From NCBI RefSeq assembly GCF_000691225.1, contig NZ_JMSZ01000032.1:248001-312000 (forward strand): a DNA stretch of 64,000 nt. The letters are read 5' to 3'. A program made the position numbers and the translations under genes. The notes beneath the pieces were generated by a model that had not been told where the DNA came from, made no database searches, and saw only the letters and a list, made by a program, of their open reading frames with translations. The DNA is from Nitrincola lacisaponensis (GTDB taxonomy: Bacteria; Pseudomonadota; Gammaproteobacteria; Pseudomonadales; Balneatricaceae). This document shows positions 17,498-26,019 of this stretch, piece after piece; the stretch's first letter is position 1; each line of letters begins with the position of its first letter.

Positions 17498-18735
17498 GCC
17501 GGATGAGATAGCTGATACAGGCCGACATCAATAGCCTGGTGGCGGAACCCCCCTTCACAGTAGGCCAGATAGTAGAGCCACATGCGCCGGAAGCGCTCAT
17601 CAAAACCCTGAACCTGGACCCTTGGCCACTGTTCCAGGAACTGATGTCGCCAATGGGCCAGGGTGCGCGCATAATCCAGACCAAAGAGCTGTCGTTCGGT
17701 CAGCTGCAGACCCTGTTGCTCCAATGATTGTTGCAGCCGTTCCGGGCTGGGCAGCATACCGCCGGGAAAGATATAACGCTGAATGAAGTCCGGATTGCGG
17801 CGGTAGGACTCAAAACGGGATTCCTGGATACTGATCACTTGCAGTACCGCACGACCACCTGGCTTCAGATGGCGCTTGAGTGTCTGAAAATAGGTTGACC
17901 AGTTTTCTTCACCCACGGCTTCAAACATTTCGATGGATACAATATGGTCAAACTGGCCCTGCAGATCGCGATAATCTGTCAGACTGAATTGACACTGATC
18001 CTGCAGGCCTGCATTTTGGATACGCTGTTGAGCAAACTCGAGCTGTTCCCGTGACAGGGTGATGCCAAATACCTGTACACCATATTCGCGTGCAGCCAGT
18101 TCAGCGAAGCCCCCCCAGCCACAGCCTATTTCCAGCACACTTTGGCCAGGTTGCAAGTCAAGCAGTTGTGCAATCCGGCGGTATTTGGTTTGCTGGGCTT
18201 CAAACAGTGACAGTTCAGGGCGACTGAACAGTGCTGCGGAGTAGGTCATGCTGGGGTCCAGCCAAAGCTGATAAAAATCGTTACCCAGGTCGTAATGATA
18301 GGCAATATTGCGTCGACTGCCTCGACGCGTATTGGCACGTCGCCAATGTGTCAGACGATTCAGCAAGCGCAGCCAGAGTTTGCCTTGATTGAGATCAGGC
18401 ATGTGCTGCTCATTGCCCAGCACCCAGCGCACCAGCGAAACCAGGTCGGGGCTGTCCCACTCGCCGGCCATATAGCTTTCTGCCATGCCCAGTTGTCCGC
18501 CCACTAACAGACGGCGTAGCGGGCGCAAGGAATTAAGGCGAATTTCGGCACGTGGAGCGCCGTCACGGGCTTTACCGAACTGGATCTGTTGACCATTGGG
18601 CAGTTGCAGATCCAGCGTGCCGTAATCCAGATCAGGCAAACGCTTCAGTACCGCTGCAAAAAGCTTTCGGTTTAACCAGCTGTGATCCGACAGCAAATCA
18701 TTGCTACTCAGGGTCTGGTATTGAGAGGGCTTCAT
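17494..18735 (-). CDS. Cyclopropane-fatty-acid-synthase-like SAM methyltransferase
   Basis: A 413-residue member of the CFA synthase family, which methylates acyl chains of membrane phospholipids using SAM. The SAM motif VLEIGCGWGGFAELAA, HYDLGNDFYQLWLD, and the catalytic-domain segments VSIEMFEAVGEENW and YIFPGGMLPS are clear. Compared from memory with E. coli Cfa, three bicarbonate-pocket residues appear changed: C139 to Ala (TYSAALF), H266 to Gln (VLQVIS) and Y317 to Arg. The product may therefore be a methylated rather than cyclopropane chain. Start 18735 matches the family; it overlaps DUF1365 by 4 bases (ATGA). Confidence 0.92.
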   Translation of the reverse strand: MKPSQYQTLSSNDLLSDHSWLNRKLFAAVLKRLPDLDYGTLDLQLPNGQQIQFGKARDGAPRAEIRLNSLRPLRRLLVGGQLGMAESYMAGEWDSPDLVSLVRWVLGNEQHMPDLNQGKLWLRLLNRLTHWRRANTRRGSRRNIAYHYDLGNDFYQLWLDPSMTYSAALFSRPELSLFEAQQTKYRRIAQLLDLQPGQSVLEIGCGWGGFAELAAREYGVQVFGITLSREQLEFAQQRIQNAGLQDQCQFSLTDYRDLQGQFDHIVSIEMFEAVGEENWSTYFQTLKRHLKPGGRAVLQVISIQESRFESYRRNPDFIQRYIFPGGMLPSPERLQQSLEQQGLQLTERQLFGLDYARTLAHWRHQFLEQWPRVQVQGFDERFRRMWLYYLAYCEGGFRHQAIDVGLYQLSHPA

Positions 18736-19535
18736 GACAGACTGACTCCTTGTGAATTGACCAGCGAAACACGATAGGGCGGATGCTCCGGACGAGGCTG
18801 AAGTTTCATGCCCTTGCGCCACAAGTGCAGGGCTTCCCAGTGGATGCCTCCAATCACTTTGAGGGTCATCAGGGGGTGGCGCAAAAATGCTTTGATAACT
18901 GAGCGAGGCTCCAGTGCCAGGCGCTGTCCGGTAAAACTGGCATCAAACAGGGTGCCTTCAGGGTCTGTCTGACGGATACGAACAGCTACCTTATTTTCAG
19001 GTGGCAGCATCTGAAACTGATAATCGGTTTCCATTGGCATGAAGGGCGACACATAAAAGTCTTTGCTGGCCTGCTGGCGGATCGGTGTCACCGCAGAGCG
19101 GGCATGCTGCTCAACCGGGATCAGATAGCTGTGGCGTTGTCCGAAGGTGTTGGAAACCTCGTACAGAATAGCGCGCAGCTGTCCGGACTCATCATGGCAG
19201 TAAAAGACACTCAAGGGGTTGAAGACATAGCCCAGAATGCGCGGATAGCAGAGCAGGCGGATAGCTCCCTGACCGATGGCAATACCGTGCGTCTCCAGAA
19301 TTTGACGGATCTGCAGTACCAGCGGTGTGTCTGAGCCATCACCATGATCGCGCTGATAAAAGGCGAACAGATTGAATCGATCCACAGAAAATCCGGGTAA
19401 CTGATGCAGTACCTCAAGTTCATTCAGATCGATTAGCCAGGTGCTCACGCGATAGACAAAACGGTGCTTGACCGGACGCAGACGCTGGTGCATCACTTCG
19501 CCGACATAGATGGCTGACTGCAACGGCAGGTTCAT
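18732..19535 (-). CDS. DUF1365 domain protein
   Basis: A 267-residue DUF1365 protein with the conserved segments VMHQRLRPVKHRFVYRV, GVLRLLCYPRILGYVFNPL-like (here GAIRLLCYPRILGYVFNPLS), FYCHDESGQLRAILYEVSNTFGQRH and KDFYVSPFM. DUF1365 genes nearly always sit between a flavin amine-oxidase-like gene and a CFA-like gene, as here, so a role in the same acyl-chain modification is inferred. The biochemical activity is not known to me. It overlaps both neighbours by 4 bases (stop/start ATGA), indicating translational coupling. Start 19535 was chosen over the longer frame to 19553. Confidence 0.93.
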   Translation of the reverse strand: MNLPLQSAIYVGEVMHQRLRPVKHRFVYRVSTWLIDLNELEVLHQLPGFSVDRFNLFAFYQRDHGDGSDTPLVLQIRQILETHGIAIGQGAIRLLCYPRILGYVFNPLSVFYCHDESGQLRAILYEVSNTFGQRHSYLIPVEQHARSAVTPIRQQASKDFYVSPFMPMETDYQFQMLPPENKVAVRIRQTDPEGTLFDASFTGQRLALEPRSVIKAFLRHPLMTLKVIGGIHWEALHLWRKGMKLQPRPEHPPYRVSLVNSQGVSLS

Positions 19536-20902
19536 GCGACAGCCTCCCGGCACTCTCTGGTCACCGGTCTTGGTCTGGGGCGGACATGAATGCGGCTATT
19601 GGGATTGCTGAGTTGCCAGGGGCGTTGAGCTCCTCCCAGTGCTTCTGCAACGGCCAGGCCGGATTGAATGCCATCCTCGTGGAAGCCATAACCAAACCAG
19701 GCGCCGCAATACCAGGTATTCTGTACACCCTGCAGATCCCATAAACGGGTTTGAGCCTCAATTGAATCCAGATTGAAGGCCGGATGATCATACAGGAAGC
19801 TGCGATGAATGCTTCCAGCCGCGGGTTCCTGAATTGGATTCAAGGTGACAAACAGCGGCTGTGAATCGGGCAGATGCTGCAGCTTGTTCATCCAGTAGGT
19901 GACACTGACTTCTCCGGTATGTCCTGCTGAGGAGTTGGCCAGATAATTCCAGCTGGCCCAGGCGCGCTGCCGTTTTGGCATCAGTGAGCTGTCACTGTGC
20001 AGAATGGCGCGGTTACGCTGATAGGGAAAATGGCGCAGCAGGGATGATTCTTCAGCGGTGGGCTGAGCCAGCATTTCCAGTGCCTGATCAGCATGGCAAG
20101 CGAGTACAACATGGTCAAAGGTTTCCCGTTTGCCATGCAGGTCTTCCAGCACGACCTGCCCCTGATGCCGGTGTATACGATGAATATGACTGTTCAGTCT
20201 GAGAGGGCGCTTGAGAGAGTCCAGAACTTTGTCCACATACTGGCGACTGCCACCAACAACCGTGCGCCATTCAGGTCGGTCAGTTAACTGTACCAGACCA
20301 TGATTCTGGCAGAAGCGCAAAAAGGTTTGCGCCGGATAATCGAGCATTTTATCGACCGGTGTGGACCAGATCGCGGCACCCATCGGGATCAGATGCTGAT
20401 GAATAAAGGCCTGACTGTAGCCCTGACGTGACAGGAGTTCACCCAATGACAGGTGTTGCAGGTCGGGGTGAGTGGCAAACTGGTCAGAATGACGATAAAA
20501 ATGCAGCAGATCACGGATCAGACGCCAGAAATCAGGGCGGACCAGGTTGCGGCGCTGGGCAAACAAGCCATTCAGGTCGGTGCCACTGTATTCAAGCCGT
20601 CCATCATCCAGACTGACGGCAAAAGACATTTCAGTGCTGCGACTTTTAACATTCAGGTGATCAAAGAAGGCGACCAGGTTGGGGTAGTTGATCGGGTTGA
20701 AGACAATGAAGCCGGTATCGACATAAGTACTGTCATTGTTGGCACCTTGCAGTAATACTGTATTGGAGTGTCCTCCGGGACGGTCATCCTTTTCGAACAG
20801 GGTGACATCATGGTGCTGATTGAGCAGCCATGCACAGGACAGCCCGGAAATACCGGAGCCGATCACGGCGATCTTTAATGGACGCATTACTTTGATGTTC
20901 AT
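19532..20902 (-). CDS. FAD-dependent amine-oxidase-like oxidoreductase
   Basis: A 456-residue flavoprotein of the NAD(P)-binding/amine-oxidase fold. The dinucleotide motif IGSGISGLSCAWLL is followed by the acidic FEKDDRPGGHSNTV strand. FDHVVLACHADQALEML is mid-protein, and the C-terminal FAD-contact region is WYCGAWFGYGFHEDGIQSGL. It heads the five-gene leftward operon. In Rhodobacter the equivalent flavoprotein is linked to desaturation steps in furan fatty acid synthesis, as I recall; here that is an inference from operon content. Start 20902 (MNIKVMRPLKIAV) or an internal Met at 20887 are both possible. Confidence 0.92.
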   Translation of the reverse strand: MNIKVMRPLKIAVIGSGISGLSCAWLLNQHHDVTLFEKDDRPGGHSNTVLLQGANNDSTYVDTGFIVFNPINYPNLVAFFDHLNVKSRSTEMSFAVSLDDGRLEYSGTDLNGLFAQRRNLVRPDFWRLIRDLLHFYRHSDQFATHPDLQHLSLGELLSRQGYSQAFIHQHLIPMGAAIWSTPVDKMLDYPAQTFLRFCQNHGLVQLTDRPEWRTVVGGSRQYVDKVLDSLKRPLRLNSHIHRIHRHQGQVVLEDLHGKRETFDHVVLACHADQALEMLAQPTAEESSLLRHFPYQRNRAILHSDSSLMPKRQRAWASWNYLANSSAGHTGEVSVTYWMNKLQHLPDSQPLFVTLNPIQEPAAGSIHRSFLYDHPAFNLDSIEAQTRLWDLQGVQNTWYCGAWFGYGFHEDGIQSGLAVAEALGGAQRPWQLSNPNSRIHVRPRPRPVTRECREAVA

Positions 20903-20944
20903 GTTTCTCTGGCCTCATGCCGGATGTCAGATATATTCAACCCA

Positions 20945-20971
20945 TACGTTTCAGTATAAGCTTGTAGATCA
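20945..20971 (-). promoter_or_regulatory. Candidate ECF (RpoE/ChrR-type) promoter of the leftward lipid operon
   Basis: On the minus strand TGATCT (20971-20966) and CGTA (20948-20945) are separated by 17 bases, the same spacing as the element before the sigma gene. Transcription would start roughly 35 bases before the flavoprotein start codon. Confidence 0.5.
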
Positions 20972-21006
20972 TCCGTGTTTTTTAATTTATTCATCTATAT
21001 GACCGG

Positions 21007-21033
21007 TGATCCATTCCCTCTCATGACAGCGTA
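21007..21033 (+). promoter_or_regulatory. Candidate autoregulatory ECF promoter of the sigma/anti-sigma/photolyase operon
   Basis: TGATCC at 21007-21012 and CGTA at 21030-21033 are 17 bases apart. The -10-like element overlaps the TAGGAG ribosome site of the ATG at 21044, so a transcript from here would start within a few bases of that ATG. Confidence 0.5.
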
Positions 21034-21043
21034 GGAGCAATTA

Positions 21044-21649
21044 ATGCAGGAAGATGAGCCCACGGGAGGCGATGTGAACGCAGTCATCCAGATCGCGGAA
21101 GAGAAGAAAAAACAGCAGCGTGACAGCTGGTCTGCACGCCTGACTTCTCTGGCCGAAACACGTGATAAAGCTGAATTTGCGGCTATTTATGGCTATTTTG
21201 CACCGCGCGTAAAGTCCTACATCGTTCGCCTGGGCATGCCTCTGGCGACAGCTGAAGAAGTCGCGCAGGAAGCCATGCTGTCTGTCTGGCGTAAAGCTCA
21301 TCTGTTCAATTCCACCAAAGCGAGCGCCAGTACCTGGATCTTTACCCTGGCACGAAACCTGTGTATTGATCGCATGCGCCGCGAAAAAGCTGTTGAATAT
21401 GAATTACCCGAAGAAGAGCCAGATCCCGATCAGCGCGATATGGCGGAACACTCAGTGTTAGAAGAACGTATGCAAGTAGCCATTGCCAGTTTGCCTGAAA
21501 GCCAGGCTCAAGTACTTCATCTGTCCTACTACGAGGGCAAGTCTCATTCTGAAATAGCGGATCAGCTCGGTATTCCACTCGGCAGTGTCAAATCGCGGCT
21601 GAGACTGGCATTCAGTAAACTCAAGGCACATTGGGGGGAGGAGGAATGA
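21044..21649 (+). CDS. rpoE: ECF sigma factor, RpoE/ECF11-like (partner of ChrR)
   Basis: A sigma-70 factor of about 201 residues with region 2 (YGYFAPRVKSYIVRLGM ... AEEVAQEAMLSVWRKA; STWIFTLARNLCIDRMRR) and region 4 (LPESQAQVLHLSYYEGKSHSEIADQLGIPLGSVKSRL). Coupling with a ChrR anti-sigma gene by a 4-base overlap places it in the singlet-oxygen-response ECF11 group. Two starts are plausible: ATG 21044 with TAGGAG, or GTG 21074 with GGGAGG at 21064-21069. The conserved domain begins after both. It should direct its own operon and the two flanking operons that carry similar promoter elements. Confidence 0.92.
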   Translation: MQEDEPTGGDVNAVIQIAEEKKKQQRDSWSARLTSLAETRDKAEFAAIYGYFAPRVKSYIVRLGMPLATAEEVAQEAMLSVWRKAHLFNSTKASASTWIFTLARNLCIDRMRREKAVEYELPEEEPDPDQRDMAEHSVLEERMQVAIASLPESQAQVLHLSYYEGKSHSEIADQLGIPLGSVKSRLRLAFSKLKAHWGEEE

Positions 21650-22299
21650 ATATTCGCCACCATTTTGATGATGCCACACTGATGGCCTATGCATCAGGCA
21701 GTCTGCCAAAAGGAATGGCGTTGCTGGTCGCCTGTCACTTGCATTGGTGTCCCGAGTGTCGTGAACGTGTGCGTCAGGCTGAAGCCGTTGGCGGTGCCTT
21801 GCTGGAGCAGATTGAACCACAGGCAATGCCAGATAATGCCTTGCAACAGTTGATGGCACGTCTTGATGATGACATGGCGGCTGAAGTGTCGTCACTGGTC
21901 AGTCCCGCCCTGTTACCTGAAGGGGTTCCTGCACCGCTGCATCATTATATTCGCGGTTCACTGGATGACCTGCCCTGGAAACGTCTGGGCTATGGTGTCC
22001 ACCATGTTGATTTGAATCTGGGTGGAAAGGGCACCACGCGGTTGTTAAAAATTGCACCGGGTGTTTCTGTACCACATCACACCCATACGGGTAATGAGCT
22101 GACGTTGATTCTGCGAGGTTCCTACTCTGACGAAATCGGACGTTTCAGTGCCGGAGATGTGGCTGATCTGGATGGCGAAGTGCATCACCAGCCGATAGTG
22201 GATACTGACCAGGATTGCATCTGTCTGATTGCCACGGATTCACCATTGAAGTTCACCGGCCTGATGGGGCGGTTGGTACAACCCTTTATTGGTATGTGA
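21646..22299 (+). CDS. chrR: ChrR-family zinc-binding anti-sigma factor
   Basis: A 217-residue two-domain protein. The N-terminal anti-sigma domain binds zinc through His and Cys residues (NIRHHFDD, then HLHWCPEC near residues 31-38) and holds the sigma factor inactive. The C-terminal cupin domain has HHTHTGNELTLILRG and EVHHQP, giving the His/His/Glu/His set needed for the singlet-oxygen response in Rhodobacter ChrR. It overlaps the sigma gene by 4 bases. Start ATG 21646 with GGGGGAGGAGG. By family knowledge, singlet oxygen triggers its loss and frees the sigma factor. Confidence 0.94.
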   Translation: MNIRHHFDDATLMAYASGSLPKGMALLVACHLHWCPECRERVRQAEAVGGALLEQIEPQAMPDNALQQLMARLDDDMAAEVSSLVSPALLPEGVPAPLHHYIRGSLDDLPWKRLGYGVHHVDLNLGGKGTTRLLKIAPGVSVPHHTHTGNELTLILRGSYSDEIGRFSAGDVADLDGEVHHQPIVDTDQDCICLIATDSPLKFTGLMGRLVQPFIGM

Positions 22300-22307
22300 T
22301 CACACGG

Positions 22308-23717
22308 ATGAAACTTGTTTGGTTACGCAATGATGTGCGTCGTTTGGATAATCCGGCATTATTTTATGCGTCTGAAGCACAACAGGGTGTCACAGTTGTT
22401 GTCACCCTGACCCCTGAACAGTGGCAGCAGCATCAGGACTCACCGCTACGCTGGGCGTTGTGGCGTGATCAGCTTAACAGCCTGTTGCCACAACTGGCTG
22501 AGCTCAATATCGGCTTTCGGGTCTTGCAGTTACACAGCTATGATCAGGTGGCTGACGGCTTGTTGGCACTGGCTCAGTCGCTACAGGCTGATGCACTCTA
22601 TTTTAACTATGAGTACCCGCTGAACGAGCGTCGGCGAGACCGTCAGGTGTGCGAGCAGCTTGAAGCTGCAGGCATTCAGTGCCAGGGCTATCACGGTGAG
22701 CTGGTGCTGGCGCCGGGGCAGGTCGTCACAGGCCAAGGTGGCATGTTCAAGGTCTTCACGCCTTTCAGTCGCAGCTGGCGTCAGGTGTATCTGCAGCAAT
22801 TGCCTGAACCGCTGGGTATCCCTGCGATACAGCCGGATAAACCGGAGCAGGAGCCACTGCCGGATGATCTCGGCTGGACAGCCTTATCAGCTGACCAGAC
22901 AGCGGGCCACTATTGCATCCACACCTGGCCGGTTGGCGAAGCCAGTGTTCACCAACGACTGGCCGGTTTTGTTCAGCAAGCTGAAGCAGATTACGCCAGC
23001 CGCCGGGATTTTCCGGCGATACCCGGCACTTCCCGTTTATCCCCATATTTGGCGATAGGTGCAGTGTCACCACGGCAGTGTGTGCAGGCATTAAAGTCTG
23101 CCAGCCCGGATGAGCGCTGGCTCAGCAGTGTCTGGTTGAACGAATTGATCTGGCGTGAGTTTTACCGCCATCTATTGGTTGCCTGGCCTGGCCTGAGCCG
23201 ACTTGAGCCATTTCGTCCCGAGGTTGATGCGCGTATCAGCTGGCAACATAATCCGGCAGGTTTCGATGCCTGGTGTCGTGGTGAAACCGGCTTTCCGATA
23301 GTGGATGCCGCCATGAAACAGTTGCTGGCAACTGGCTGGATGCATAACCGCTTGCGTATGGTTGTCGCATCATTTCTCACGAAGCTGTTACGGGTTGACT
23401 GGCGTTTGGGGGCTGCATTTTTTATGGAGCACCTGCTGGACGGCGACTTTGCCTCCAACTCGGGTGGTTGGCAGTGGGCTGCCTCAGTGGGTGCCGATGC
23501 TGCACCTTATTTTCGCATCTTTAATCCACAGCTGCAGAGTGAAAAATTTGATCCGGATGGTCGTTTCCTGGCGACCTGGTTGCCTGAACTGGCTGCATTG
23601 CCTGTTCGGCAACGTCATCTGCCGGGTGCTGGACAGTCTTTGGGACGACCGGCACCGATTATCGATTATAAAGCAGCCCGACAAGCAGCACTGGATGACT
23701 ATCAGCAGGATAGATAG
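22308..23717 (+). CDS. phrB: Deoxyribodipyrimidine photolyase (class I CPD)
   Basis: A 469-residue photolyase that uses FADH- and light to split pyrimidine dimers. The N-terminal antenna domain begins MKLVWLRNDVRRLDNPAL. The C-terminal FAD domain has WLNELIWREFYRHLL, GFPIVDAAMKQLLATGWMHNR, DGDFASNSGGWQWAAS and PYFRIFNP, with the electron-transfer tryptophans in the expected places. It starts 8 bases after chrR, in the same operon. Co-regulation of photolyase with the singlet-oxygen sigma factor is common and joins UV repair to photo-oxidative defence. The frame extends upstream to 22215, but 22308 matches the family start. Confidence 0.96.
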   Translation: MKLVWLRNDVRRLDNPALFYASEAQQGVTVVVTLTPEQWQQHQDSPLRWALWRDQLNSLLPQLAELNIGFRVLQLHSYDQVADGLLALAQSLQADALYFNYEYPLNERRRDRQVCEQLEAAGIQCQGYHGELVLAPGQVVTGQGGMFKVFTPFSRSWRQVYLQQLPEPLGIPAIQPDKPEQEPLPDDLGWTALSADQTAGHYCIHTWPVGEASVHQRLAGFVQQAEADYASRRDFPAIPGTSRLSPYLAIGAVSPRQCVQALKSASPDERWLSSVWLNELIWREFYRHLLVAWPGLSRLEPFRPEVDARISWQHNPAGFDAWCRGETGFPIVDAAMKQLLATGWMHNRLRMVVASFLTKLLRVDWRLGAAFFMEHLLDGDFASNSGGWQWAASVGADAAPYFRIFNPQLQSEKFDPDGRFLATWLPELAALPVRQRHLPGAGQSLGRPAPIIDYKAARQAALDDYQQDR

Positions 23718-23763
23718 GTATACTCTGGGTTCATCCTGACAAGAATGCCTGTGAATTATCCGT

Positions 23764-24282
23764 ATGCATGATCCAGATATCACCCGCCGCCGCACGGCCC
23801 GACTGTTTCAGGTGTCTTTCTGGATACTGTTAATGACGGCCTTTGCCCTGTATTTCAGCGGTTATCTTGAACGCCGCGATCATCCAAACCGTCATTTGCT
23901 GCAGGTCGATCCGCAAGGGCCTGCCGAGGTGGTTTTGCAACGTAACCGGAGTGGTCATTACCTGGCACCGGGGCAGATCAATGGGCATGCAGTCATCTTT
24001 TTACTGGATACCGGCGCAACCACAATCAGTGTTCCCGAGCGGGTGGCCCAGCAAGCTGGACTGCAGCCGGGGCGTCCCAGTCGTGTCACGACTGCCAGTG
24101 GGGTGGTAGAGGTTTATCAAACCCAGCTGGAAAGTGTCCAGCTGGGTAATATTCGTATGCATCATGTATCCGCTCATATCAATCCCCACATGCCCAGTGA
24201 TCTGGTGCTGTTGGGCATGAGCTTTATGAAGAATCTTGAAATGACTCAGCGTGATGGTACGCTGACGTTGCGTATTCCCTAA
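23764..24282 (+). CDS. Membrane-anchored retropepsin-like aspartic protease (TIGR02281-like)
   Basis: A 172-residue protein with one membrane helix (about residues 15-33) and a periplasmic retropepsin-like domain. The active-site motif is LLDTGATTISVP, followed by the hydrophobic LVLLGMSFMKNLEMTQRDGTLTL segment typical of clan AA. Such single-domain proteases act as dimers; the substrate is unknown. It begins 46 bases after the photolyase gene and is 14 bases before the HopJ-like gene. A second, differently built retropepsin is at 32393. Confidence 0.9.
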   Translation: MHDPDITRRRTARLFQVSFWILLMTAFALYFSGYLERRDHPNRHLLQVDPQGPAEVVLQRNRSGHYLAPGQINGHAVIFLLDTGATTISVPERVAQQAGLQPGRPSRVTTASGVVEVYQTQLESVQLGNIRMHHVSAHINPHMPSDLVLLGMSFMKNLEMTQRDGTLTLRIP

Positions 24283-24296
24283 GGAAGCACACTCGC

Positions 24297-24656
24297 ATGA
24301 CACAACAGATCATAACTCCGGAACAATTGGTTCGCGCGCTGCAGCAGGGCCCTGTAGACTTTAATGCAGTTATTCAGTGTATCGACCACTACTATACCTT
24401 CACACCCACAGCCTTCCGTAATGGGGCGTTGGCCAATCCGGCGGGCAGCAATAACGGCTCATGCAAAATTCTGGCATTTGCTCAGCTGCATGGCCTGACA
24501 GAAACAGCGACACTGAATGCTTTCGGTGATTACTATACACAGGATGTATTACAGCATCCTCAGGCTGAAGATCATCAGAATATCCGTAACTTTATGCAAC
24601 AGGGCTGGACCGGGGTGCAGTTCGCTGCGCCTGCCTTGACGCCGAAACAGGGTTAA
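24297..24656 (+). CDS. HopJ type III effector-like family protein
   Basis: A 119-residue protein of the HopJ family. The signature is DHYYTFTPTAFRNG followed by NPAGSNNGSCKILAFAQLHGLTE, with a C-terminal HQNIRNFMQQGW. Despite the family name, it occurs widely in free-living gammaproteobacteria without a type III system, and no secretion genes are nearby. Its molecular role is unknown. It lies between the retropepsin and dGTPase genes with short spacers, so co-transcription is likely. Confidence 0.9.
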   Translation: MTQQIITPEQLVRALQQGPVDFNAVIQCIDHYYTFTPTAFRNGALANPAGSNNGSCKILAFAQLHGLTETATLNAFGDYYTQDVLQHPQAEDHQNIRNFMQQGWTGVQFAAPALTPKQG

Positions 24657-24673
24657 CAGCTGTGGCGGAAGCG

Positions 24674-26005
24674 ATGCAATGGTCACGTCTGCTGACCACC
24701 AAGCGTTACGGGCATGAATCACTGATACCGGAAGAGGTGGGGCGCAGCCATTTCCACAAGGATAATGACCGCATTGTCTTTTCCAGTGCCTTCCGACGTC
24801 TCGGACGCAAGACGCAGGTACATCCACTGGCGCTGAATGACCATATACACACCCGCCTGACGCACTCGATTGAAGTGGGCAGCCTTGGCCGCAGTCTGGG
24901 GATACGGGTAGGTGAATTGTTGGCGGATGAATTGCCAGCCTGGGTGACACCTCATGATTTGGGCACTATTGTACAGTCTGCCTGTCTGGCTCATGATATC
25001 GGCAACCCGCCTTTTGGCCATGCGGGTGAATATGCCATCCGTGACTGGTTCCGGCGTCATGCAACAGACCCACGCTTTGCCTCACTGACTGCGCTGCAGT
25101 TGGCCGACTTGCAAACCTTTGAAGGCAATGCCCAAGGGTTTCGTGTGGTGACGCGTATTGAAAACAACCTGTTTGATGGTGGATTGCGTCTGACCTACCC
25201 GACTTTGGGAACGCTGCTGAAGTACCCCTGGACCGTCGAACGGGGTGGTCACAAGGGCAAATTCAGCGTGTTTCAGACCGAGGTGGAGATCCTGAATGCG
25301 CTGGGTGATGAGCTGGGGTTGATTCAGTTGGGAGAGAACCACTGGTCGCGGCATCCCCTGACCTGGCTGATGGAGGCCGCAGATGATATCTGTTATGCCA
25401 TCCTTGATCTTGAAGATGCCATTGAATTGCAGATTCTCACCTTTGATGAGGTGAAACCGATTCTGTTGCAGCTGTGTGGTGACCTGAACTTTGATGATGC
25501 CATCTTCAACTCCCAGGCGTCAGCCCGACGAAAGATTTCGGCTTTGCGCGGCAAGGCGATGGAGAATATGGTGAATTCAGCCGTACAGACCTATCACCAG
25601 CAATACGCAGCCATTATGGAAGGGCGCTTTCAGGGCGAACTGCTTGGTGAGGGGGATCCCATGGTGGCAGAGGGGCTGAGCACCGCCAAGCGAATTGCCA
25701 GAGAGCGCGTGTTCCCGAATAATCGCAAGGCCGAGCTGGAAGTTGGAGCCTATACCACCCTGGGCGTATTGCTGGATGCTTTCTGTGATGCCGTCTTCGA
25801 ATCGCATCAACAGCAGGGACAGGCGCTGGGCTATCGAACCGAAAAAATCATGACCCTGCTGGGGATTCATGCACCACCGGCTCACTGGCCATTGTATGAC
25901 AGTTACATGCGTGCTGTAGATTTTATTGGCGGGATGACCGATACCTATGCTACCTACCTGGCACGTCAGATCGGTGGTGGTGTGGGCCAGCACCTGCCAG
26001 GGTGA
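24674..26005 (+). CDS. Deoxyguanosinetriphosphate triphosphohydrolase-like protein
   Basis: A 443-residue HD-domain dNTPase, hydrolysing dGTP or other dNTPs to nucleoside and triphosphate. HD ligands are visible in HTRLTHSIEVG, CLAHDIGNPPFGHAGE and MEAADDICYAILDLEDA. The N-terminal segment FHKDNDRIVFSSAFRRLGRKTQV is typical of this type 2 (DgtP-like) group. A GTG at 24662 in the same frame is an alternative start; ATG 24674 (MQWSRLLTTKRYG) fits family alignments better. It precedes yciH by 14 bases. Confidence 0.93.
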   Translation: MQWSRLLTTKRYGHESLIPEEVGRSHFHKDNDRIVFSSAFRRLGRKTQVHPLALNDHIHTRLTHSIEVGSLGRSLGIRVGELLADELPAWVTPHDLGTIVQSACLAHDIGNPPFGHAGEYAIRDWFRRHATDPRFASLTALQLADLQTFEGNAQGFRVVTRIENNLFDGGLRLTYPTLGTLLKYPWTVERGGHKGKFSVFQTEVEILNALGDELGLIQLGENHWSRHPLTWLMEAADDICYAILDLEDAIELQILTFDEVKPILLQLCGDLNFDDAIFNSQASARRKISALRGKAMENMVNSAVQTYHQQYAAIMEGRFQGELLGEGDPMVAEGLSTAKRIARERVFPNNRKAELEVGAYTTLGVLLDAFCDAVFESHQQQGQALGYRTEKIMTLLGIHAPPAHWPLYDSYMRAVDFIGGMTDTYATYLARQIGGGVGQHLPG

Positions 26006-26019
26006 ACGAGACGAATTAG

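Noticed and set aside
24297-24656. HopJ-like gene as evidence of a type III secretion system
   Set aside because: The family is widespread in bacteria lacking such a system and no secretion genes lie nearby.
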